Shown here piece by piece: positions 6,233 through 11,626 of a stretch of DNA of 11,626 bases. The notes below the pieces were generated by a model, which did no database searches, had not been told where the DNA came from, and saw only the letters and a list, made by a program, of their open reading frames with translations. Within the stretch, counting starts at the first letter, position 1; every line of letters begins with the position of its first letter. Location of the stretch: NCBI GenBank assembly GCA_947465275.1, contig CANIAI010000029.1:1-11626 (forward strand), read 5' to 3'. Source of the stretch: Acidobacteriota bacterium (lineage in GTDB: Bacteria > Acidobacteriota > Vicinamibacteria > Vicinamibacterales > UBA2999). A program made the position numbers and the translations under genes.

Positions 6233-7447
6233 TCAGGACACCAGCGCGCGTATCAGGCCGCGCGGCGAGAAGAGCCGCATCGGGTCGCCCTCGTCCGCGA
6301 TCAGCCGTTCGAGCTCGCGGCGGACGAAGCGGCCGCGGGTGGCCCTGAACGCCAGCAGGTCGAGCAGCCACGGGTGCGACGACCAGCGCTGCGCGGTGTC
6401 GTACGCCTGGTAGCGCCGGGCGCAGGCGTCGCGGAAGCGCTGCTCGAAGAGCCGGTGTGGCGCGGAGGCGGGCCCCTGCCGATCGGCGGTCTCGAGGACG
6501 CACTCGGCGGCGAGCAGGCCGCTCTCCATCGCCTTGCCGATGCCCTCGCCGGTCGCCGCGTAGGTCGTCTCGACCGTCTCCCCGATGGGGATGAGCCCCG
6601 GCCGTCCGAACGGCGCCCGCAGCAGCCCGACGCGGAGCGGCGCGCCGCGGAACGGCACCACGGCGCGGCCCCGGCGCACGATCTCGGCGGCCAGCGGGAA
6701 GGAGCCGGTGAAGCGGCTCCAGAGGTCGCGCAGGCTGCGCGCGGGGCCGCCGTCGTCGAACCAGCCGACGCCGACGTTCAGCCGCCGGTCGATGCCGGGG
6801 AAGATCCAGCCGTAGCCCGGGCAGATCGCGCGGTCGTAGACGATCGCGAGGTGGCGGCACTCGCGGGCCAGGTCGTCGGGGACCTCGATGTACGCGCGCC
6901 CGGCGACCGCGTTGGGTCGCGCCGACGACGGCAGGCCGAAGGCGCGGGCGACGGTCGCCTGTGCACCGGTGGCGAGCAGGGTGAGCGGAGCGGACAGCGT
7001 CACGGGGCGGCGCTCCTGCGAGGCGGCACCGTGGCCCGCCAGCAGCGTGGCGCCGGTGACGCGCCCGTCCTGCTCGATCGGCGCGACCGCCTCGTGCTGT
7101 TCGAGCAGTACCGCCCCCGCCCCGACGGCGGCGTCCGCCAGGATCTGGTCGAGGCGCAGCCGGGGAAGGCATCCGAACCGGCCGGCCAGGCTCACGGCGC
7201 GACCACCGGGCGCGTGGACGCGCAGTTCATCGGCCAGCACCGCCTCGCGGGTCACCGTGTCGAGGAGGCCCATGCGCGTGAGGGCCGCGCGGGCGTCGGC
7301 GATCAGGCCGTCGCCGCAGACCTTGTCACGCGGAAAGGTGTGTCGCTCCGCCAGTCCGACGCGCAGCCCGGCGCGCGCGAGCGCCCATGCCGCGGCACTG
7401 CCGGCCGGGCCGGCTCCGAGCACGAGGACATCGAACGAGGTCGGCAC
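6233..7447 (-). CDS. FAD-dependent oxidoreductase, geranylgeranyl reductase family
   Basis: This 404-aa flavoprotein belongs to the geranylgeranyl-reductase group, which uses FAD to reduce isoprenoid double bonds (in quinones, pigments or membrane lipids); the substrate here cannot be read. Visible motifs are the FAD-binding GAGPAGSAAAWALARAG (11-27) with E34 at the end of the second strand, the group's signature PRDKVCGDG (39-47), LLATGA (157-162), PGYGWIFPG (210-218) and TGEGIGKAMESG (299-310). The position normally occupied by the GD motif reads PIGETVETT (287-295), Asp replaced by Glu. No membrane segments or signal peptide are seen, so it is probably cytoplasmic or peripheral. The start is a GTG at 7445-7447 with GAGG 4 bases upstream. 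It lies 38 bases after bshA on the same strand, so it may be in the same transcript, although a link to thiol synthesis is not shown. Confidence 0.9.
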   Translation of the reverse strand: MPTSFDVLVLGAGPAGSAAAWALARAGLRVGLAERHTFPRDKVCGDGLIADARAALTRMGLLDTVTREAVLADELRVHAPGGRAVSLAGRFGCLPRLRLDQILADAAVGAGAVLLEQHEAVAPIEQDGRVTGATLLAGHGAASQERRPVTLSAPLTLLATGAQATVARAFGLPSSARPNAVAGRAYIEVPDDLARECRHLAIVYDRAICPGYGWIFPGIDRRLNVGVGWFDDGGPARSLRDLWSRFTGSFPLAAEIVRRGRAVVPFRGAPLRVGLLRAPFGRPGLIPIGETVETTYAATGEGIGKAMESGLLAAECVLETADRQGPASAPHRLFEQRFRDACARRYQAYDTAQRWSSHPWLLDLLAFRATRGRFVRRELERLIADEGDPMRLFSPRGLIRALVS

Positions 7448-7485
7448 CCGTCCTCACCCGCGCGTCACGCCTGCGCGATCCGGGA

Positions 7486-8622
7486 TCATCCGAGCGTCTC
7501 GCGGTAGTACGCCTCGTACATCGAGACCACCTGCCGGGCGTCGAACTGTTCGTACGCGCGCCGCCGTGCGGCCGCGCCCATCTCCTGCCGCCGCGCCTGG
7601 TCGGTCAACAGCGACACGATGCTGCCCGCCATGGCGTCGTGGTCCTCCGGCGCGTGCAGGAAGCCGCTCACGCCGTCCTCGACCACCTCGGGGATGCCCC
7701 CCGCGTTGGACGCGACCACCGGCACCTCGCACGCCATCGCCTCGAGCGCCGCGAGGCCGAAGCTCTCCTGCGAGGACGGGAGCAGGAAGACGTCAGCCGC
7801 GGACATCAGGCTGAGCACTTCTTCCTGCTCGCCGACGGCGTGCACCAGCGAGGTGATGCCGCGCTCGCGCGCGATCCGCTGCGCGGTGCCCAGTTCGGGA
7901 CCGTCGCCGACCAGCAGCAGGTGCGCCGGCGTCCGCTGGCGGACGCGATCGAACACGTCGATCACCGCGTCGATCCGTTTCACCGGACGGAAGTTCGAGA
8001 CGTGCACCACGAGGCCGGTGTTCGGGTCACCGCCCGTGAAGCGGGCGCGCAGCCCATCCTGGACGACGCGATGGTGCACCTTGCAGTCGATGAAGTTCGG
8101 GATCACCCGGATGTCGCGGGTGACCCCCAGCTCGCGGTGCGTCGCCTCGCGCAGGCTGCTCGAGACGGCCGTGACGCCGTCCGACTGCTCGATCGAGAAG
8201 GCGACGATCTCGGAATACGACGGGTCGCTGCCGACCAGCGTGATGTCGGTGCCGTGCAGCGTCGTCACGATCTTCGGCACGCGGCCGATGCCCGAGCCGG
8301 CAAGCACCTGCCGCGCGAGGAAGCCGGCGGTGGCGTGCGGAATGGCGTAGTGGGCGTGCACGATGTCGAGCCTGAACTCGCGTGCGACCTGCACCAGCCG
8401 GTTCGCCAGCACCAGCAGGTACTGCGGCTCGCGGAAGAGCGGATAGCTCGGCGTCGAGACCTGGTGGAACCAGAGCCCGGCCTGGTACTCGCCCAGACGG
8501 AACGGCATGTCGCTGCTGACCACGTGAATCTGGTGGCCGCGCCGGGCGAGGTGCTTGCCGAGTTCGGTGGCGACGATGCCGCTGCCGCCGACCGAGGCGT
8601 AACAGACGATTCCGATGTTCAC
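7486..8622 (-). CDS. bshA: N-acetyl-alpha-D-glucosaminyl L-malate synthase BshA
   Basis: This GT4-type glycosyltransferase performs the first step of bacillithiol synthesis, transferring GlcNAc from UDP-GlcNAc to L-malate in the cytoplasm. The 378-aa length is the normal BshA length. BshA-type motifs are GGSGIVATELG (12-22), HAHYAIPHA (89-97), TLHGTDITLVG (121-131), SNFRPVKR (209-216) and the EX7E element in QESFGLAALEA (E286 and E294). The frame is open well upstream (to 8907), but the family's N terminus begins exactly at the GTG 8620-8622 (MNIGIVCYAS). That GTG overlaps the TGA of bshB1 as GTGA, so translation is probably coupled; no strong Shine-Dalgarno is at the usual distance. The identity is supported by the adjacent BshB1 gene. 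Confidence 0.93.
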   Translation of the reverse strand: MNIGIVCYASVGGSGIVATELGKHLARRGHQIHVVSSDMPFRLGEYQAGLWFHQVSTPSYPLFREPQYLLVLANRLVQVAREFRLDIVHAHYAIPHATAGFLARQVLAGSGIGRVPKIVTTLHGTDITLVGSDPSYSEIVAFSIEQSDGVTAVSSSLREATHRELGVTRDIRVIPNFIDCKVHHRVVQDGLRARFTGGDPNTGLVVHVSNFRPVKRIDAVIDVFDRVRQRTPAHLLLVGDGPELGTAQRIARERGITSLVHAVGEQEEVLSLMSAADVFLLPSSQESFGLAALEAMACEVPVVASNAGGIPEVVEDGVSGFLHAPEDHDAMAGSIVSLLTDQARRQEMGAAARRRAYEQFDARQVVSMYEAYYRETLG

Positions 8623-9353
8623 GCGCGTGTCGTGTCCTTCAGGAGGTGCGGCCGCAGCACCGGCTGCCGCACGACGATCCCTTCCGCCCAGGCGACGCCG
8701 GCGAGCGCGCCGAACTGCTGGTCGCGGCTCTCGATCAACCGGCGGAACAGGTTCGAGGTGAGTCGTGTCTGGACGGCGCCGCTGCCCGTCGGCGTGAACT
8801 GGCTCGCGTAGCAGGCCAGCGCCCGGCGCTTCGTCTCGTAGTGGTCGCTGACGTCGACGACGAACGACGGCGGCGCCTGATCGTTGATGAAGTAGTAGCA
8901 GACCCACTCGGGCCTGAACGGGTCACCGTCGGCGTCGTAGCGGCGCAGGCCGGCGTTGAACGCCGCCTCGGTCAGCACCTGGCTCGCGGTGACGTGATCG
9001 GGATGCCGATCCGACCAGTACGGAATGGCGATCGAGGCCGGGCGCGCCTGCCGGATCAGCGAGGCCGCCGATCGCACGTATTCGGGCGCCAGCGAGTAGC
9101 CGCGATCGGGCCAGCGGAGGTTCACGCGCCACGACGCGCCGAGCACCGCGCACGCCGCCTCCCCTTCCGCGATCCGCTCCTCGACGTTCCCGTTGCTCCC
9201 CATCTCGCCGGCCGTCAGATCGCAGAGGCCCACGCGGTGCCCGAGCGCGACATGCTTCGCGACGGTGCCGCCGAGGCCGATCTCGATGTCGTCGGGATGG
9301 GGACCGAAGACGAGCAGGTCGACGGGCGCGGGCGCGGTGGTGGATTGGGTCAT
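8619..9353 (-). CDS. bshB1: Bacillithiol biosynthesis deacetylase BshB1
   Basis: This is a 244-aa zinc-dependent deacetylase of the LmbE/PIG-L family that removes the acetyl group from GlcNAc-malate, the second bacillithiol step. The metal site is visible: PHPDD (18-22; H19 and D22) and RHPDH (116-120; H120). Other BshB-type segments are DLTAGEMGSNG (45-55), IPYWSDRHPDH (110-120) and the KRRALACYASQF segment (175-186), which matches the conserved K-x-x-A-x-x-x-x-x-S-Q-F pattern. The length and the neighbouring bshA favour BshB1 over BshB2 or mycothiol MshB. The ATG (9351-9353) overlaps the TGA of the TfoX-like gene (ATGA), and the TGA at 8619-8621 overlaps the bshA GTG. The N-terminal ten residues before VDLLVFGPHPDD are a short Thr/Ala/Pro tail. 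Confident call. Confidence 0.93.
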   Translation of the reverse strand: MTQSTTAPAPVDLLVFGPHPDDIEIGLGGTVAKHVALGHRVGLCDLTAGEMGSNGNVEERIAEGEAACAVLGASWRVNLRWPDRGYSLAPEYVRSAASLIRQARPASIAIPYWSDRHPDHVTASQVLTEAAFNAGLRRYDADGDPFRPEWVCYYFINDQAPPSFVVDVSDHYETKRRALACYASQFTPTGSGAVQTRLTSNLFRRLIESRDQQFGALAGVAWAEGIVVRQPVLRPHLLKDTTRA

Positions 9354-9697
9354 CGTCTGGAGGCTCGCCTGGCGGGAGTCGCGGCCTTACTCGCCTGCTC
9401 GGCCATGTGCCGCGCCGCCACTTCGAGCAGCGGCTGCAGGCGGCGTGCGTCGCCCGCCGCGCGGCCGCGGTACGCGACCCACTCGCGTGTCGGGCGTCCG
9501 CCGCGCTCGAACGGTGTCGCTCCGTCCTGCAGCGCCGCGCGCGCGGCCTCGGCCGGCAGCCGGACGATCAGCGCGTCCTCGACCAGGCAGGCGAACAGTC
9601 TCCGGCCCGCGTAGAGCCCTGGCCGGCCGAACATCTGACCCTCGCGCACGCCGGGGTGCTGTCGCGCGAACTGCTCGAGCACCCCCCTCGGTCCCAC
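9350..9697 (-). CDS. TfoX/Sxy N-terminal domain protein
   Basis: This small 115-aa protein has a single TfoX N-terminal-like domain (about 8-95). Visible features are MFGRPGLYAGRRLFACL (22-38), where the family shows the MFG-x-x-G-L pattern, the LIVRLP strand (43-48), and PFERGGRPTREWV (62-74). The tail (96-115) is basic and Arg/Ala-rich. Full-length TfoX/Sxy proteins regulate competence, but stand-alone N-domain proteins are common and of unknown role; the C-terminal helix-hairpin-helix-like TfoX domain is absent. The start is GTG at 9695-9697, only 3 bases after the methyltransferase TGA (9701-9703); a GAAGG lies 8 bases upstream. An ATG at 9702-9704 is in another frame. It ends in an ATGA overlap with bshB1, placing it inside the bacillithiol unit. 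Family call is good; role there is unknown. Confidence 0.82.
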   Translation of the reverse strand: MGPRGVLEQFARQHPGVREGQMFGRPGLYAGRRLFACLVEDALIVRLPAEAARAALQDGATPFERGGRPTREWVAYRGRAAGDARRLQPLLEVAARHMAEQASKAATPARRASRR

Positions 9698-9700
9698 GGG

Positions 9701-10498
9701 TCATGCCTTCGTGGCGCGCGTGAGGAGATAGCTCTGGCGGACGACGTTGTGCTCGAAGAACTCACCGGCGAGCACGTCGTACTCCGCGCGGAACGCCGCC
9801 AGCCGCTCGGGATCGCTCGTGCCGAGCGACTCGATGATGCGGAGCACCGGGCCGGCCGTCCGCTCGGTGGCGTGGCGATGGTGCGCGGGGCTGAGCGCGG
9901 CCACGTGCAGCTCACCGCGATCGAACGTCACGTGGGTGACCGCCGCGCCGAGCCGCTCACGCACGACGCTCGGGTCACCCCAGAGGGCGGGCGGCAGTAC
10001 GCCGGGAGGCGGCGGCGGGCCGTACTTCGCGGTCAGCGCGAACATGCGGCCGATGAACAGTTCCGGCGGCCAGGTGTTGAAGGCGATGGTGCCGCCCGGC
10101 TTCAGCACCCGCAGCATCTCGGCGACGGCCACCTCGGGACGCGGCGCGAAGATGTGGCCGAACTGGCTCACGACCACGTCGAAGGTGCCGTCGGGATACG
10201 GCAGCTGCTCGGCGTCACCCTCCTGCCACTCCACCGCCACGCCGGCGATGCGGGCGTTCTCACGCGCCCGCTCGAGCAGCTCGGGGGTCAGGTCGAGCCC
10301 CGAGACCCTGGCGCCACGACGCGCGGCCGTGATCGCGGCGACACCGGTGCCGCAGCCCACGTCGAGCAGGTGATCGCCGGTGCGGACGCGCGCGTGGTTG
10401 ATCAGGGCGGCGGCCGCCGGGATCGTCTGGATCTCGAGCGGCGCGAAGTGGGACCAGCCGCGCCGCTGCGCGGCCTTGAACTCGACGAACGGATCCAT
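9701..10498 (-). CDS. Class I SAM-dependent methyltransferase
   Basis: This is a 265-aa Rossmann-fold methyltransferase using S-adenosylmethionine. Motif I is LLDVGCGTG (44-52), the acidic residue binding the SAM ribose is D69 in SGLDLTPELLERARENA (66-82), GDAEQLPYPDGTFDVV (94-109) is the usual motif II region, and MLRVLKPGGTIAFNTWPP (128-145) is motif III. The C-terminal part (about 200-265), with SPAHHRHATERTAGPV and the closing NVVRQSYLLTRATK, looks like a broad family of uncharacterised UbiE-like enzymes, so the substrate is not readable. The frame is open upstream to 10579, but the ATG at 10496-10498 has GAGG 6 bases before it and lies clear of the upstream peptidase, which ends at 10519. 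It is the first gene of the tight unit with tfoX-like, bshB1 and bshA, which makes a bacillithiol pathway substrate possible but unproven. Confidence 0.88.
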   Translation of the reverse strand: MDPFVEFKAAQRRGWSHFAPLEIQTIPAAAALINHARVRTGDHLLDVGCGTGVAAITAARRGARVSGLDLTPELLERARENARIAGVAVEWQEGDAEQLPYPDGTFDVVVSQFGHIFAPRPEVAVAEMLRVLKPGGTIAFNTWPPELFIGRMFALTAKYGPPPPPGVLPPALWGDPSVVRERLGAAVTHVTFDRGELHVAALSPAHHRHATERTAGPVLRIIESLGTSDPERLAAFRAEYDVLAGEFFEHNVVRQSYLLTRATKA

Positions 10499-10504
10499 AT
10501 GGCG

Positions 10505-10508
10505 CCTC
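10505..10508 (-). promoter_or_regulatory. Shine-Dalgarno (GAGG) of the methyltransferase gene
   Basis: GAGG on the minus strand, 6 bases before the ATG at 10496-10498, lies in the 20-base gap after the peptidase stop codon. It favours this ATG over in-frame upstream starts that would overlap the peptidase gene. Confidence 0.55.
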
Positions 10509-10518
10509 GTGTGGGCAG

Positions 10519-11626
10519 TCAGCGGGGACGCGGCCCGGCCGGCAGGTGCTCGGTCAGGTACCGGCCGATCTGGCGCCACAAGTGTACCGTCGTACCGCCC
10601 CGTTCGGAGAGGTTGTGGGTGCGCCCGGGGTAGATCTGCTGGTCGACGTCCTTGCCGAGGGCGATGAGCCGGTCGATCAGCTGCTCGGTCCCCTGGATGT
10701 GGACGTTATCGTCGGCCGTGCCATGCACGAGCAGCAGCCGCCCCCGGAGCCCGGCGGCGAATTCGATGGGCGAGGCCCGCTGGTAGTCGTCGGGATGCTC
10801 CTGCGGCAGCCCCAGGTAGCGCTCCTCGTAAATGGTGTCGTAGAGACGGCGGTCGGGGACGGGCGAGAGCGCGATGCCGACCGTGTAGAGCTCCGGATAC
10901 CGGAAGAGCGCGTTCAGCGTCGCGGTGGCCCCGCCGCTCGCGCCGTAGATGGCGACGCGCGACAGGTCGATCCAGGGCCGGCTCGCCGCCAGTGCACGCA
11001 GGCCCTCGGCCTGCTGGCGTGCGGTCAGGTCACCCTGCGCGCCGTGGATGGCCTTGCGCCACGCCCGCCCCCTGGGCACCGGCGTGCCCTGCGTGTCGAG
11101 GCTCACCACGAGGTAGCCGGCGTCCGCGATGGCGCGGTGCAGCGACGCGCGGGTCGACCACTCGTCCGTCACCGTCGTCGCCCCCGGCTCCGCGTAGACG
11201 AACACCAGCACCGGGTACTGCTGCCGCTCGTCGAAGTCGGACGGCCTGATGATCGAGGCGTCGAGCACCACGCCGTCCGGCAGTTCGACGCGGGTGAACG
11301 TGACCGGGTTCTGCCGCAGCGCCGACGCACGCGCGAGGAGCCTCGCGTCGTCGACCAGCACCCGGACCGTCCGGTGGTCGGGCAGGCTCACGAGCTCGCT
11401 GCGGGGCGGCGTGTCGGCCGACGACCAGGTGTGCAGCGCCCAGCGGCCATCCGGCGAGACGGTGTACTCGTGGGTGCCTGGCTGGCCGGCCGGGGTCACC
11501 CGGCGCATGGCGCCCGTGCGGAGGTCCGCGGCGTAGAGATAGCGCCGCGTCGGTTCGTCGGGTGACGCGATCACGTAGAGCGTCCGCGACGTGGCGTCGA
11601 CGCCGGCGATCGTCATCGCGTCGGCC
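10519..11626 (-). CDS. S9 family (DPP IV-type) serine peptidase, C-terminal part (5' truncated by window edge)
   Basis: This is a prolyl-oligopeptidase-family serine peptidase; the frame runs open to the right edge, so only the end of the beta-propeller and the whole alpha/beta-hydrolase domain are present. Counting from the first visible Met (11616), propeller remnants are YTVSPDGRW (51-59) and the catalytic domain begins near 110. The triad is readable: Ser227 in YGASGG (224-229), Asp302 in HGTADDNVH (298-306) and His334 in YPGRTH (329-334). LYDTIYEERYLGLP (258-271) matches the DPP IV segment that holds the two S1-pocket tyrosines. Unusual are GASGG instead of the DPP IV GWSYG, and VYAEPG (140-145) instead of the common VYGGP/VYAGP. 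Family members are usually secreted or periplasmic; the N terminus is not visible. A 20-base gap leads to the methyltransferase gene. Confidence 0.9.
   Translation of the reverse strand, partial: ADAMTIAGVDATSRTLYVIASPDEPTRRYLYAADLRTGAMRRVTPAGQPGTHEYTVSPDGRWALHTWSSADTPPRSELVSLPDHRTVRVLVDDARLLARASALRQNPVTFTRVELPDGVVLDASIIRPSDFDERQQYPVLVFVYAEPGATTVTDEWSTRASLHRAIADAGYLVVSLDTQGTPVPRGRAWRKAIHGAQGDLTARQQAEGLRALAASRPWIDLSRVAIYGASGGATATLNALFRYPELYTVGIALSPVPDRRLYDTIYEERYLGLPQEHPDDYQRASPIEFAAGLRGRLLLVHGTADDNVHIQGTEQLIDRLIALGKDVDQQIYPGRTHNLSERGGTTVHLWRQIGRYLTEHLPAGPRPR

Noticed and set aside
6151..6235. Possible promoter for DUF1800 (TTGCAC-like -35 and TAACCT-like -10 on the minus strand)
   Set aside because: The hexamers are not at a workable 16-18 base spacing, and neither is a good match with the correct partner.
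6233..7447. Identification of the flavoprotein as a bacillithiol disulfide reductase
   Set aside because: It has the PRDKVCGDG and TGEGIGKA signatures of the geranylgeranyl reductase group and lacks a visible NADPH-binding second Rossmann motif.
6143..7507. A 454-codon plus-strand open frame opposite the flavoprotein gene
   Set aside because: Shadow of the geranylgeranyl-reductase-family gene; composition is typical of GC-rich antisense frames and no domain is visible.
7387..8811. A 474-codon plus-strand open frame opposite bshA
   Set aside because: It has low-complexity Arg/His/Asp composition and is fully antisense to bshA and adjoining genes, which have strong family motifs. It is a shadow frame.
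8623..8907. Upstream extension of the bshA frame by 95 codons
   Set aside because: It lies entirely over the bshB1 coding region in another frame, and BshA homology starts precisely at the GTG 8620-8622.
9407..10633. A 408-codon plus-strand open frame opposite the TfoX-like and methyltransferase genes
   Set aside because: Antisense to two recognisable genes, with no motif of its own.
1..11626. Search for tRNA/rRNA genes, CRISPR arrays, transposases, integrases, att-like direct repeats and defence gene clusters
   Set aside because: None recognised. Coding sequence fills nearly the whole window, the longest non-coding gap is about 105 bases, and no base-composition break suggests an insertion.

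Overview
The window is a very GC-rich stretch of bacterial chromosome with strong G/C bias at third codon positions. No RNA gene, CRISPR array, insertion sequence or phage gene was seen. The combination of bacillithiol genes (bshB1-bshA), a DUF1800/DUF1501 secretion pair, an RskA-like membrane protein, a UMF1-type transporter and a DPP IV-type peptidase suits a soil or sediment Acidobacteriota, perhaps of the Vicinamibacteria type. That placement is inference from gene content and composition, not from a marker gene.

Layout: bases 1-2039 are on the plus strand. They hold the 3' part of a UMF1-family MFS transporter and a complete TIGR01777 (YfcH-like) nucleotide-sugar epimerase-type protein. 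From 2041 to the right edge every gene is on the minus strand. In transcription order (right to left) these are: a 5'-truncated S9/DPP IV-type peptidase; a class I SAM methyltransferase; a small TfoX N-terminal-domain protein; BshB1 deacetylase; BshA glycosyltransferase; a geranylgeranyl-reductase-family flavoprotein; a DUF1800 protein; a Tat-signal DUF1501 protein; a secreted SYLF-domain protein; and a membrane-anchored RskA-like domain protein. The two strands converge with a single base between stop codons (2040), so no shared terminator fits there.

The tightest unit is methyltransferase - TfoX-like - bshB1 - bshA. The methyltransferase and TfoX-like genes are 3 nt apart, TfoX-like/bshB1 share an ATGA overlap, and bshB1/bshA share a GTGA overlap. 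BshA makes GlcNAc-malate and BshB1 deacetylates it, the first two steps to the low-molecular-weight thiol bacillithiol. The third enzyme, BshC, is not in the window. The methyltransferase and the TfoX-like protein are the unexplained members of this unit. The second unit is DUF1800-DUF1501, in which the first gene's stop codon forms part of the second gene's Shine-Dalgarno sequence. A SYLF protein and an RskA-like protein follow, and all of these except DUF1800 carry an export signal or membrane anchor.

I see no obviously new defence or mobile system. The points most worth a second look are the methyltransferase/TfoX association with bacillithiol synthesis, an RskA-like domain with no zinc-finger anti-sigma part, the DUF1800 protein that lacks any signal peptide beside a Tat-exported partner, and a strong hairpin at 2607-2635.
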